DNA of 64,000 bases, from positions 2,733,501 through 2,797,500 of the forward strand of contig CP047152.1 in assembly GCA_041879295.1 (NCBI GenBank). The letters run 5' to 3'. Shown piece by piece: positions 52,941 through 61,887 of this stretch. The notes under the pieces were generated by a model. The model ran no database searches, was not told where the DNA came from, and was given only the letters and a program-made list of their open reading frames with translations. This DNA is from Pseudomonas putida. GTDB taxonomy: Bacteria > Pseudomonadota > Gammaproteobacteria > Pseudomonadales > Pseudomonadaceae. The position numbers and the translations under genes were made by a program. Numbering within the stretch: position 1 is the stretch's first letter; every line of letters starts with the position of its first letter.

Positions 52941-55900
52941 ATGACAGACCTTTCCCACCCGGCACCTCGGTTTTCGGCAAGCGATGCAGAGGGCCTTGCA
53001 AAAGATTTCTTCAATGTCACCGGCACTGCAACGCCCTTGGATGGGGAACGTGATCGCAATTACCGGCTGGATACGGGCGTAGATGCAGGCTGGATACTGA
53101 AAATCGTCAATGCCAGCGAGCCCAGGGTAGAAAGCGAGTTTCAAACCGCGCTACTCGATCACTTGGCCGTGCATGGCGCGCATTTGGGCGTGCCGCACCT
53201 GCGGGCCAGCGTGACTGGCGACTACCTGCCGTCTGTGGCCAGCAGCACCGGTGAAAAGCACGCCGTGCGCCTGGTCAGCTGGCTGGCCGGCACGCCACTT
53301 GCCAAGGCCAGTCGTTCCATGGCGCTGATGAGAAACTTCGGCCAGGCACTCGGTGAACTTGACCGTGCCCTGCAAGGCTTCATGCACCCGGGCGCAGTCC
53401 GCGACCTGGACTGGGACTTACGCCACGCTGCGCGTTCCCGCTCGCGGCTGCACTGCATCAAGGACCCTGATCGCCGGGCCATTGCCGAGCGCTTCATCGC
53501 CCGGTTCGAACAGGCTGTACAGCCGAAGCTGGCGTCCCTTCGGGCCCAGGTGATCCACAACGACGCCAACGACTGGAACATCCTGGTCGATGCCGAAACG
53601 GCCGGTAACGTGACTGGCTTCATCGATTTTGGCGATGCCGTGCACACCGTTCTGATTGCCGAGGTAGCGATCGCCAGCGCCTACGCCATTCTCGACATGG
53701 ACGACCCGATCGGCGCTGCGGCTGCGCTGGTGGCCGGCTTCCATGAGAAGTACCCGTTGCAAGCGCAAGAGCTTGATGTGTTGTTCAACCTGATAGCCAT
53801 GCGCTTGGTCATCAGCGTCACGTTCTCCGCTTCCCGGCAGGACCAGACCGACGACAACCCTTACCTGGCGATCAGTGAAGCGCCTGCCTGGCGCCTGCTG
53901 GAGCAGCTTGATTCGATGAACCCACGGTTGGCCACCGGCATTCTGCGCAAGGCCTGTGGTTTCGATGCCATCGAAGGTGCGGGGGAGGTCCGCCGCTGGA
54001 TTGCCGACAACCTCAAGTCGTTTGCCGACCTGGTGCGCCCGTCAGCCGCCATTCTCGACAAGGTGATCGCGCCGTTTGGCGATGCCAGCCATGAGATGAC
54101 CATCGCTTCGGCCCAGCAGCGCCCGGCAGATGCGACGCGGTGGTGGAATGAATTCTCTGCCGCGCACAAGGTGCCGCTGGCCATCGGACCATGGGGCGAG
54201 ATACGTGCCATCTATACCGACAGCGCCTTCGAGTCTCGCTTCATCAAGGGGCAGCACCGTACCCTGCATATCGGGGTAGACCTGGTGATGCCAGCGGGTA
54301 CCCCGTTGTACGCACCGATCGCCGGCACCGTCAGAAGCGTCGAGGTCGAGCCAGGCCCGCTGGGTTATGGCGGCCTGGTGATGCTTGAGCATACCCCACC
54401 CGGTTGCCCGCCATTTTTGACGCTGTGGGGGCACATGGCCCACGAGGCGCTCAGCCGTTTGAAGGCCGGTGACAAGCTTGAAGCTGGCGACCTGGTCGGC
54501 TACATGGGCAGCGATCACGAGAACGGCGGCTGGATTCCCCACCTGCATCTGCAGGTGGTCACTGATACCCGGCTGAGCGCGCACGAGGTCATTGGCGTGG
54601 GTGAGCCAGCGTACCGCGACGCGTGGGCCGACCTGTTCCCCGATGCTTCGGCCCTGGCCGGTATCCCGCCAGAGACCTACAGCCAGCAGGGGATGACCAA
54701 GGCCCAGATCATTACCAGGCGCAAGGAACTGCTGCTCCCTAACCTGTCCATTTCGTACACCGATCCGATCAAGTTCGTGCGCGGGGATGGCGTATGGCTG
54801 ATCGACAACTTCGGGCGGGCCTACCTGGACTGCTTCAACAACGTCTGCCACCTGGGCCATAGTCATCCCGACGTGGTCGAGGCCCTCACCCGCCAGGCTG
54901 CGCTGCTCAACACCAATACCCGCTACCTGCACGACAATATCGTCGAATACGCCGAACGCCTGACCGGCACTTTGCCAAAGGGCCTTTGCGTAGCGTCCTT
55001 TGGCTGCTCGGGGAGTGAGGCCAACAGCCTGATGCTGCGTATGGCGCGCAATTACACAGGCAGTGATCAGGCGATCGTGCTGGACTGGGCCTACCACGGC
55101 ACCACGCAGGAACTGATCGATCTGAGCCCTTACAAGTACAAGCGCAAGGCGGGTAAGGGCAGGGCGGCGCATGTTTACGAGGCCGTAGTCCCGGACAGCT
55201 ACTACGCCCCCGAGCACTGGCCCGTGGAAGCGCACGGCAAGCGCTTTGCCGAGTCGGTGGCAGAGCAGCTGGATGCCATGCGCAAGGCAGGCAAGCGCCC
55301 CGGTTTTTTCATTGCCGAGTCGATCCCGAGCGTGGCGGGGCAGGTGTTTTTGCCCGAACACTACCTCAAGGAGGTGTACGCCATGGTGCGAGCCGAAGGT
55401 GGGCTGTGCCTGGCCGATGAGGTTCAGGTGGGGTTTGGCCGGGTCGGCAGCCACTGGTGGGCATTCGAGACCCAGGGCGTGGTCCCGGATGCCGTCAGCA
55501 TGGGCAAACCCATTGGTAACGGCCATCCGATGTCGGCGGTAGTGACCACGCGCGAGGTTGCCGATGCTTTCAACAACGGCATGGAGTATTTCAATACCTT
55601 CGCCGGTAACCCGGTGTCATGTGCGGTAGGTCTGGCGGTGCTCGATGCAATCGAACGCGACCAGTTGAAAGAAAACGCCCTGAACGTCGGCCATTACCTG
55701 CTCGATGGTTTGCGCAAGCTTCAGCAGCAGTTCGAGGTGATTGGTGATGTGCGCGGGTTGGGCCTGTTTCTCGGCGTCGTGCTGGTTGCCGACCGCCGGT
55801 CGAAGGCGCCAGCCACGGCCCTGGCCAGAAAAGTGGCGGATGGTGCCCGGGAGCGCGGCGTGTTGATCGGCACCGAAGGCCCGCATGACAACGTGCTGAA

Positions 55901-55988
55901 AATGCGGCCCTCGATGATTTTCAGCCGGGCCAATGCGGACTTTCTTCTCGAGGTGCTGAAAGACAGCTTCATCGCGGCAGTGAAATAA
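52941..55988 (+). CDS. Kinase / M23 / class III aminotransferase fusion (hydroxylysine-kinase and phospholyase-like)
   Basis: This 1015-residue protein has three parts. Residues ~15-330 form an aminoglycoside-phosphotransferase/HYKK-type kinase with catalytic Asp in [12 protein letters not shown] and metal-binding GFIDFGDA. Residues ~410-545 form a lysostaphin-type M23 domain with intact metal ligands in [14 protein letters not shown] and HLHLQV. Residues ~584-1010 form a class III PLP aminotransferase fold ([24 protein letters not shown], Schiff-base Lys in [11 protein letters not shown]). Relatives of the two end parts are the human hydroxylysine kinase and the phospho-amino-alcohol lyases, so a plausible route is phosphorylation of an amino alcohol followed by PLP-dependent elimination. 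The M23 part's role is unclear; no signal peptide is seen. I chose the ATG at 52941 at the domain start. Divergent from an Lrp-type regulator. Confidence 0.87.
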   Translation: MTDLSHPAPRFSASDAEGLAKDFFNVTGTATPLDGERDRNYRLDTGVDAGWILKIVNASEPRVESEFQTALLDHLAVHGAHLGVPHLRASVTGDYLPSVASSTGEKHAVRLVSWLAGTPLAKASRSMALMRNFGQALGELDRALQGFMHPGAVRDLDWDLRHAARSRSRLHCIKDPDRRAIAERFIARFEQAVQPKLASLRAQVIHNDANDWNILVDAETAGNVTGFIDFGDAVHTVLIAEVAIASAYAILDMDDPIGAAAALVAGFHEKYPLQAQELDVLFNLIAMRLVISVTFSASRQDQTDDNPYLAISEAPAWRLLEQLDSMNPRLATGILRKACGFDAIEGAGEVRRWIADNLKSFADLVRPSAAILDKVIAPFGDASHEMTIASAQQRPADATRWWNEFSAAHKVPLAIGPWGEIRAIYTDSAFESRFIKGQHRTLHIGVDLVMPAGTPLYAPIAGTVRSVEVEPGPLGYGGLVMLEHTPPGCPPFLTLWGHMAHEALSRLKAGDKLEAGDLVGYMGSDHENGGWIPHLHLQVVTDTRLSAHEVIGVGEPAYRDAWADLFPDASALAGIPPETYSQQGMTKAQIITRRKELLLPNLSISYTDPIKFVRGDGVWLIDNFGRAYLDCFNNVCHLGHSHPDVVEALTRQAALLNTNTRYLHDNIVEYAERLTGTLPKGLCVASFGCSGSEANSLMLRMARNYTGSDQAIVLDWAYHGTTQELIDLSPYKYKRKAGKGRAAHVYEAVVPDSYYAPEHWPVEAHGKRFAESVAEQLDAMRKAGKRPGFFIAESIPSVAGQVFLPEHYLKEVYAMVRAEGGLCLADEVQVGFGRVGSHWWAFETQGVVPDAVSMGKPIGNGHPMSAVVTTREVADAFNNGMEYFNTFAGNPVSCAVGLAVLDAIERDQLKENALNVGHYLLDGLRKLQQQFEVIGDVRGLGLFLGVVLVADRRSKAPATALARKVADGARERGVLIGTEGPHDNVLKMRPSMIFSRANADFLLEVLKDSFIAAVK

Positions 55989-56001
55989 CGTTTCAGGACG
56001 A

Positions 56002-56029
56002 GCAGGGCGCGTCCGTGAGCACGCCCTGC
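56002..56029. other. Stem-loop between convergent genes
   Basis: GCAGGGCG and CGCCCTGC form a perfect 8-base stem 14 bases after the fusion stop, with no T-run on either side. It may act as a weak bidirectional terminator. Confidence 0.5.
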
Positions 56030-56066
56030 GTCGCGCCTGTCTGGCGCTCTGGGCAAGTTGCCAGAT

Positions 56067-57191
56067 TCAAGCCCCTCTGATGCCCAGGCCTTCGCGAGCC
56101 TGGCCATGCAGGCCGGATGCCTCCGGCAATGCCGTGACCTTGATCGCACGTACCGGTACGGCGAACCTTGCGCCGATTTTCGAAAACCGCTCCAGCAGCC
56201 TGAAGTTGATCGCCTGCTGAATGTCCATGTACAGGTTGTAGCCTGGGTCCTGGACGATGTAGACACACTCGAACTCCAGCGCCTCTTTGCCGAAGCCGCG
56301 CAGGTGAGCGCGATCGAAACGCGCCTGCTCCTGGGCCTTGATGGCGTCTTCTACGATGCCTGGCGCTTTCTTCACAGCCTCGGTTGGCGTGTCGTAGGAA
56401 AGCCCGAACTCGAACACGATGCGACGCTCTTGCAAGCGCTTGTAATTCTGGATGGTGCTGCTGATCATGCTGGCGTTGGCCATGACGATCTGTTCGCCGC
56501 CAAGGCTGCGGATGCGCGTGGTTTTGAGGCCGACGTGTTCAACGGTACCCGCCAGGGGGCCGATGACGATGAAGTCACCGATCTCGAACGGCTTGTCCAC
56601 GGCGATCGACAACGAAGCGAACAGGTCGCCGAGGATATTCTGCACAGCCAGCGCCACTGCGATGCCGCCCACGCCAAGGCTGGCGACGAAGGCGGTGATG
56701 TTCACCCCTAGGTTCGACAGCATCGCCAGCACCACCACAGACCACAGCAGTACCCGCGCGCCCCAGGCCGAAAGGGTAGCCAGCGCGCTGCCCTGGTTCA
56801 GGCCGTCGGTACGGTGGCGGGCGAAGTAGCGGCTCAGGCCCAGGCCGATGGCGCGGTTGGCCCACAGGCCAATTTGCAGGGCCGCGACCACGAACCACAG
56901 GCTGCTGACCCTGCTCAGCCAGCGCTCGGGCAGGTCGAGCATGCTCAGGCCCACCAGCAATGAGGCCAGCAACAAAAGAAAGTTGCTGGTGCCGGAAAGC
57001 ACCTTGGCCATTACCTGGCTCAATGGGCCTTCGTGTTCGGACCACCGCCGTATCCGGCGTATCAGGAAACTGATTGCGGCACGGGCGACCATGAAGGTCA
57101 CGATGGCGACTGTCAGCGCCACCAGCAGATTGAGAATGGAGATGCCAAATACGGTGGTGTCGCTGAAAAACGCGATGATGCGGTCGTTCAT
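56067..57191 (-). CDS. Small-conductance mechanosensitive channel, MscS family
   Basis: This 374-residue protein has about four hydrophobic segments, then the MscS pore-helix region (GVNITAFVASLGVGGIAVAL) and the core QNILGDLFASLSIAVDKPFE and GDFIV, ending with an alpha/beta C-terminal domain. It opens under membrane tension to release solutes in osmotic downshock. The four N-terminal helices indicate a family member larger than E. coli MscS. The start at 57191 follows GAGGTACTC; a longer frame to 57476 is not supported. It converges with the fusion gene. Confidence 0.92.
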   Translation of the reverse strand: MNDRIIAFFSDTTVFGISILNLLVALTVAIVTFMVARAAISFLIRRIRRWSEHEGPLSQVMAKVLSGTSNFLLLLASLLVGLSMLDLPERWLSRVSSLWFVVAALQIGLWANRAIGLGLSRYFARHRTDGLNQGSALATLSAWGARVLLWSVVVLAMLSNLGVNITAFVASLGVGGIAVALAVQNILGDLFASLSIAVDKPFEIGDFIVIGPLAGTVEHVGLKTTRIRSLGGEQIVMANASMISSTIQNYKRLQERRIVFEFGLSYDTPTEAVKKAPGIVEDAIKAQEQARFDRAHLRGFGKEALEFECVYIVQDPGYNLYMDIQQAINFRLLERFSKIGARFAVPVRAIKVTALPEASGLHGQAREGLGIRGA

Positions 57192-57316
57192 GAGTACCTC
57201 GCCTCTGGGTTGATTTGCCAAGGTGCTTTCTTGGGACGTCAAAGAGGCGCTACAGGTCGATCGGATTTCACCGCGCGGGGCAGACGGAGTCAGTCTCGGT
57301 AGATTTTTTTCAATAA

Positions 57317-57478
57317 CTGCAACAGTTTGTTCAGCATTGGCACGACTTGCGGGATTCGATTGCCAACGCACGCTTGCCGCAACGGCTGCAGGCCCATGCC
57401 AACCAGCACCTGTTCGACGATGCCGTGCGCACGCTGCGCCCAGCGCCGGGTGAGACTGCGGCCCAGGACCCTGCATAG
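57317..57478 (+). pseudogene. Possible gene remnant (C-terminal fragment)
   Basis: A 53-codon frame beginning directly after a TAA reads through to TAG with strongly GC3-biased codons and a protein-like composition: LQQFVQHWHDLRDSIANARL and later HANQHLFDDAVRTLRPAPG. No ATG or ribosome site supports it as an independent gene. Upstream sequence switches to an AT-rich T-run. I read it as a short decayed piece of a former gene between the channel and the diguanylate cyclase. The overlapping minus-strand frame is also possible but less codon-like. Confidence 0.4.
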
Positions 57479-57494
57479 CAACTCCCTGGATGGG

Positions 57495-58640
57495 CTAGTG
57501 CTGCTTGCGCAATGCTTCCTGCTCCGGTTCGGCGACCGTGACCCGGTTACGGCCCGATACCTTGGAAAGGTACATGGCGCTGTCTGCGCTGCTGAGCAAG
57601 GCGCTGAGCTCAGTGGCAGGGGCCTTCGCGAACGCTAAACCTATGCTTGCGGTGACCGGGTGTTGCTCATTTACACGCAGTTTGGCTATCAGGGCCCGCA
57701 GGCGCTCGGCAACCTCGATGGCCGTGGCTAACGGTGTATTGGGCAGCAGGATGGCGAACTCCTCGCCGCCCAGCCTGCCGGCAATGTCGTTGTCACGCAG
57801 GCTGGCACTGATCACTGCACCGATGCGCTGCAGCACCTGGTCGCCTGCGGCATGCCCGAACGTGTCGTTGATCTGTTTGAAATGGTCGACGTCCAGCATC
57901 AACACGGCCATGAATGCACCTGCGTCCTTGCACCGGGCGTGTTGCGTCGAGGCGTTGTCGAAAAAAGCACGGCGGTTGTTCAGGCCAGTCAGTTCGTCCG
58001 TGCACGAGGCCACCATGGCCAGCCGATGCGCGCGTTGCATTTCGTGTTTCAGGCGCCAGGCCGTCGTCAATGCAGAGGACAGGCTTTGCGTCGCGCTGAC
58101 CACGAACCAGGCGAATACCAATACCGCCAAGGCTATCCCTTGTTGCAGCGTGGAAGGTTGCAGCAGTAGCCAGCCCGTAGAAGGCAGCAAGACCAGGCCC
58201 ATCGACACCAGGGTCATGTTGCGGTAAGAGGAGTAGCACGACACCGCGCTGACAGACATCCCGACGGCAAACAGCATGATCAGCGTCTGCCCCAGCGCGT
58301 CGTCGGCGGGCATTACGGCAAATGCGCCCCAACCCCAGATAGCCGCCGACAGCATCAGTGTGACCCAGTAACGCCACTCCCAGCGTTCGGCCGTACGCAG
58401 GTTGGCCGGTGCTCGCAGATAGGCCAAGAACATGGCGGCACGCACGCCGGTCGACAGGCCCAATAACGTCATCCAGACGATGACCCTTTGCTGGTCGAAA
58501 CGCTCCCAGCCCAACCAGCACAGCATTATGGCGGCCAGGAAGCTGCCAAGCACCGCAGGCGCCGACTGGACGAACAGCTGTTCGAGCCGATCCGTCCGTA
58601 CGGAGCGCGCTATTTCATCGCGGGGATCAAGGTTTGTCAT
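57495..58640 (-). CDS. Membrane diguanylate cyclase (GGDEF)
   Basis: This 381-residue protein has about six hydrophobic helices in residues ~25-190 (a MASE-like membrane sensor) and a GGDEF domain from about 215. The substrate-binding segment is LMLDVDHFKQINDTFGHAAG, and the active-site motif is GGEEF in GRLGGEEFAIL. No EAL domain follows. It makes c-di-GMP from two GTP. No RxxD inhibitory site five residues before GGEEF is seen (the residues are DIAGRL). The start at 58640 opens MTNLDPRDEIARSVRTDRLE; the frame extends upstream without a better start. Confidence 0.93.
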   Translation of the reverse strand: MTNLDPRDEIARSVRTDRLEQLFVQSAPAVLGSFLAAIMLCWLGWERFDQQRVIVWMTLLGLSTGVRAAMFLAYLRAPANLRTAERWEWRYWVTLMLSAAIWGWGAFAVMPADDALGQTLIMLFAVGMSVSAVSCYSSYRNMTLVSMGLVLLPSTGWLLLQPSTLQQGIALAVLVFAWFVVSATQSLSSALTTAWRLKHEMQRAHRLAMVASCTDELTGLNNRRAFFDNASTQHARCKDAGAFMAVLMLDVDHFKQINDTFGHAAGDQVLQRIGAVISASLRDNDIAGRLGGEEFAILLPNTPLATAIEVAERLRALIAKLRVNEQHPVTASIGLAFAKAPATELSALLSSADSAMYLSKVSGRNRVTVAEPEQEALRKQH

Positions 58641-58935
58641 GGCTGGTGACGCCACTCGTGACCGGTAGCGGATACCTGCACTTTGATGGCGCCTTGGAAA
58701 AGCCTCCTGGCGTTCACATGTGATGCCCTTCGCCATGTTTGATTGCTGGATTCAGAAAGCGTTGCGGTAGGTAGTGGCAGTGCAGAACTGGCTATCACCA
58801 CGGCTACGGCACCTGCGACGTTTTCCGCATTTCATGTCGTTGCGCGGATCCCTTCCTTGGCCGAAGGCCAGGTTTCCCTCGCAAGTTCCGTATCACGAAC
58901 ATAGCCTGTTTTCCGGCAATTCGAAAGCCGATCGA
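58641..58935. other. Gap upstream of the diguanylate cyclase
   Basis: No credible intact gene is seen. It contains the promoter of the cyclase gene and sequence that may be the degraded continuation of the ATPase-like remnant at 58936-59018; the reading frame there is interrupted by a stop. Confidence 0.45.
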
Positions 58936-59018
58936 TCGCGACGGCCAACAAGTGTTCGAGCAAGCCAAGGCAACTGAGGGTGTTGCCCGAACCACTGGCG
59001 CCGACCAACGTGCAGCTT
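58936..59018 (-). pseudogene. Remnant of an ABC-transporter ATPase Walker A region
   Basis: Read on the minus strand immediately after the TonB receptor stop, the frame gives CTLVGASGSGNTLSCLGLLE, which closely resembles the ABC ATPase Walker A phrase LVGASGSGKSTLLNLLGLLE with Lys changed to Asn and one residue missing. Homology fades within ~20-30 residues and a stop follows in the same frame near 58830. It appears to be a small surviving piece of a transporter gene that was once next to the receptor. Confidence 0.5.
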
Positions 59019-61070
59019 TCAGAAATCGAACGTCACGCCGGCATACAGTGCACGACCGTCACCCGGGGAGTGGAGGGAGGCATCCGCACCATCCGGGTCG
59101 TACCACACGTACTCGTAGTAGCGGTTGGTGAGGTTCTTAAATTGCAGGTCGACACTCATCGTTTCGTTGACCTTGTAGGTCGCGCCAAGATTCGTGAGCA
59201 CGTAACCGCCATACCGGCCCTGGGTATTCTCGCGTTCCAGGTAGTAGTTGGTCTGGCCATTGATCCAGGCCGTCAATTGCAGGGCAGGGGTGGCCTGGTA
59301 GCTGATGCCGGTGTTCCACAGATGGTGTGGCACGTGATCGATTTCCTGGCCCTTGCTGCCTGGTAACACGCTGCTGGGTTCAAGGATCTTGGAGTACTGC
59401 CAGGAGTAGGACATCCACACCTCGGTGCGTTCGTCCGGGTGCAGGTTGACCTGCAGGTCGTAGCCCCAGCGGCGTGTTTCGCCGACGTTGTCCGACTCGC
59501 CGCTGGGGTCGTTCAGGCGACGGCTCACTTCGCCAGAGGCGTCCTGACGCCAATAGGCCACGCGGCCATCGACCCAGCTGGCCGGGGTGAACTTGATGCC
59601 AGTTTCCCAGCCTTCGTTGATAGAAGGGTCCAGGTCCTCGTTGCGCGGCGGCACCTTGTAGGCTGCGGCGCCCGTCCCGACCTGGAAGGTGCGGCCCCAG
59701 TTGGCGTAAACGCTGGCGAACTTCCACGGCGAATAGACAATGCTGAGCTTGGGCTGCTTGATCAGCCCGTAGTCGTTGATGTCGGAGTCCTGCCCGGTCA
59801 TCTTGTTGGTGAAGTCACCACTGATTTTGTCCACCCGGTAGGCCGGCACGATCTTCAGCGACTCGAACGGCTCGATCTCCGCCTGCACATAGGCACCGAC
59901 CGTGTTGAAGTCGAAGTCCTGGTCGCGTGTCTGCGCCTGGCGTACACGCTCCACGGTGCGGTAGCGTTCGCTGCGGTTCTGTTGCTTCTGCACATCGCTG
60001 CCACCTTCCAGCGCAAAGGCGTGCAGCCAGTCCACCTGTGGCCGCCAGGTCAGCGAGGTGATGGCACCGTACTGGTCCTCGTAGGTATCGCGCTCCTGCT
60101 GTGAACTGGTGCGCCAGTACTGCGTCCAGCGACGGTCGTCATAGGTGTTGAGGTAGGTCTTGGCTGACCAGGACAGCGTTTCGGCCAGGTCGGTGTCGAA
60201 GTGCACGCTGACCTGGTTCATTCGCCGCGTGCCTTTGTCCGTGGCGTTGTAGTCATTGCTCATGCGCGGATGATGGCGGGCGTCATCCTCGGTCAGGTAG
60301 CCGGCCTCCTGGGCTTCGGACTCGTAGTGGCGGGCGATCAGGCCAAGGCGGTAGCTGCCATCGTCAGGGGTATAGAACCACTTGCCGCCGAAACTGTAGC
60401 GTTCGGTGTCGGCATGGTCGCGGTAGCCGTCGACCTGCTGGCGGGCGAAGAAGTAGTTCTGCGTCCAGTTGCTGGTCTCGATGCCCTTGGCCAGTTGCAC
60501 CTCGCGGGTGTTGAAGCTGCCGTAGCGCAGGCGCGCCTTGTTGTAGTTGCCGCCGGTGCGGGTGTTGATGTTGACGTTACCGGCGATGTTGTTCAGGCCA
60601 TAGCGCGGGTCGCTGGTGCCGCGCACCACTTCGATGTTGTCGATGTCCATGGGGAACACCGAGTCGATGAAGGGCATGTTGCCGTCATTGGTATTGCTGG
60701 GAATACCATCGATCAACAGTTTCACGGCGTTGACCTCGCCTTCGCCATTGAAGCCGCGGAACGAAAGCTTGCCGGAGGTGGTGCCTTGGTTGAACTCGGT
60801 GAGCATCACCCCCGGTGCCCGGCGGAACAGCTCCCAGCTGTAGGCAACCGGCATCTCCTCGAGGATGTCACCGCCCAGAATATCCACCGAACTGAGCACG
60901 CTGGTCGTCGCCAAGGGGCCGCTATTGGTGCCGGTCACATTGACCGCGCCGAGGGTGAGTACCGAGTTTTCGGCAGGCAGTGTTTCAGCGATGGCAAGTG
61001 ACAGCGGGTTGAGGCCGAACAAGGCGAGCACGGGCAGTACGGCGCATGCGGTACAACGGAACGCAGGCAT
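59019..61070 (-). CDS. TonB-dependent outer-membrane receptor
   Basis: This 683-residue receptor has a signal peptide (MPAFRCTACAVLPVLALFG, cut near IAE), a plug domain (SSVDILGGDILEEMPVAYSW, then VKLLIDGIPSN and DIDNIEVVRGTSDPRYGLNN, the conserved plug end) and a 22-strand-type barrel ending in Phe (YAGVTFDF). No N-terminal signalling domain is present, so it does not act through a FecR-like regulator. The ligand is unknown; a metal chelate or siderophore is typical. No Fur-box-like repeat was seen upstream. It is separated from the ABC ATPase remnant by no bases, which suggests an eroded uptake operon. Confidence 0.9.
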   Translation of the reverse strand: MPAFRCTACAVLPVLALFGLNPLSLAIAETLPAENSVLTLGAVNVTGTNSGPLATTSVLSSVDILGGDILEEMPVAYSWELFRRAPGVMLTEFNQGTTSGKLSFRGFNGEGEVNAVKLLIDGIPSNTNDGNMPFIDSVFPMDIDNIEVVRGTSDPRYGLNNIAGNVNINTRTGGNYNKARLRYGSFNTREVQLAKGIETSNWTQNYFFARQQVDGYRDHADTERYSFGGKWFYTPDDGSYRLGLIARHYESEAQEAGYLTEDDARHHPRMSNDYNATDKGTRRMNQVSVHFDTDLAETLSWSAKTYLNTYDDRRWTQYWRTSSQQERDTYEDQYGAITSLTWRPQVDWLHAFALEGGSDVQKQQNRSERYRTVERVRQAQTRDQDFDFNTVGAYVQAEIEPFESLKIVPAYRVDKISGDFTNKMTGQDSDINDYGLIKQPKLSIVYSPWKFASVYANWGRTFQVGTGAAAYKVPPRNEDLDPSINEGWETGIKFTPASWVDGRVAYWRQDASGEVSRRLNDPSGESDNVGETRRWGYDLQVNLHPDERTEVWMSYSWQYSKILEPSSVLPGSKGQEIDHVPHHLWNTGISYQATPALQLTAWINGQTNYYLERENTQGRYGGYVLTNLGATYKVNETMSVDLQFKNLTNRYYEYVWYDPDGADASLHSPGDGRALYAGVTFDF

Positions 61071-61151
61071 GTGTGGTTTCCTGGCAAAAACGGTCGGGCA
61101 AGGTCAGGCGTCGTGCAGCGCACGCCATGACCACAAGACAGCAGCGACGGT

Positions 61152-61559
61152 TCAGGCCAGGGGTGAGGCGCGGGGGTTCAGCCGAGGCCACTGTTCTCGT
61201 GGCAGCGGCAAGGCATGACGGTCTCCCAGTAGAAGGTCGGCCGGCCAGTAGCGGGGGAACAGATGGCGGTAGTAATCACCGCCTGCCAAGGCATGGCCGG
61301 CATGGCCACAACAGCAGTCACCACTCTGGTGCTTGGGTTCAGGGGAATGGTCGAGTTGCGACAGGTCTGCCTTGAGCTGGGTCAACACTGACTTGGGCAG
61401 GCTCTGGGCACCGTGAATGCTGCAGAAACTGCCGAGAATCAACGACTGGCTGTCGAGGCGAGGTGATTGCAAGGCACGATCGAGCGGCATCGCCAGCAGG
61501 TTGAACAGCAGGGCGAAGCAGGCGAACAGACAAAGATGTGCGCGAGCACGTGAAAGCAT
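61152..61559 (-). CDS. DUF2946 small protein, Cys/His-rich, upstream of the TonB receptor
   Basis: This 135-residue protein starts MLSRARAHLCLFACFALLFN, a signal or membrane anchor, and has the DUF2946 pattern, with FCSIHGAQS in the middle and a metal-binding-like GDCCCGHAGHA further on. DUF2946 genes are often found with copper or other TonB receptor genes. Here it precedes the receptor by 81 bases on the same strand, so the two are probably co-transcribed. The Cys/His cluster suggests copper or zinc handling; this is inference. Confidence 0.85.
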   Translation of the reverse strand: MLSRARAHLCLFACFALLFNLLAMPLDRALQSPRLDSQSLILGSFCSIHGAQSLPKSVLTQLKADLSQLDHSPEPKHQSGDCCCGHAGHALAGGDYYRHLFPRYWPADLLLGDRHALPLPREQWPRLNPRASPLA

Positions 61560-61887
61560 GAGTCACCCGAACGAATATGGCGCGCATTAAGCCGCATCCG
61601 TTGCCGGCTGTACAAGTTCCGTGGTGCGCCATTTTGTCGCGGGCGTACCACGCTGAGGGCTCAACGACTGCGCATGCAGGCGGCCATCATGAACGTTCGG
61701 CTCAGGTTTTTTGTTGGAATGCAGCGTCCAAGAGAGTGGTTATCCCTTCCGGTCTTTTACTCTTGGCAGGGTTCTCATCGGGCCAAACAAAAGCCGGGGC
61801 GTATTACCGTCCCGGCTTTTGTTTTTCAGAGAACAGCGACAATCGCTTAGGCCGCAGCCAAACACGAAAGGCGCCCGGTCGGTGTCA
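61560..61887. other. Gap between the DUF2946 gene and the last receptor
   Basis: The 328 bases hold the promoter of the DUF2946/TonB pair and the terminator at 61788. I saw no Fur box and no credible gene; plus-strand frames through it lack coding character and start signals. Confidence 0.5.
61788..61820. terminator. Bidirectional rho-independent terminator
   Basis: AAAAGCCGGG pairs with CCCGGCTTTT around a ~13-base centre, with GTTTTT following on the plus strand and a matching AAAAC run on the other side. It sits about 68 bases beyond the last receptor's stop on the minus strand and should terminate that transcript. Confidence 0.85.

Noticed and set aside
61560..61887. Fur box upstream of the receptor/DUF2946 pair
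   Set aside because: I looked for GATAATGATAATCATTATC-like repeats on both strands and saw none; the receptor's iron role is therefore not claimed.
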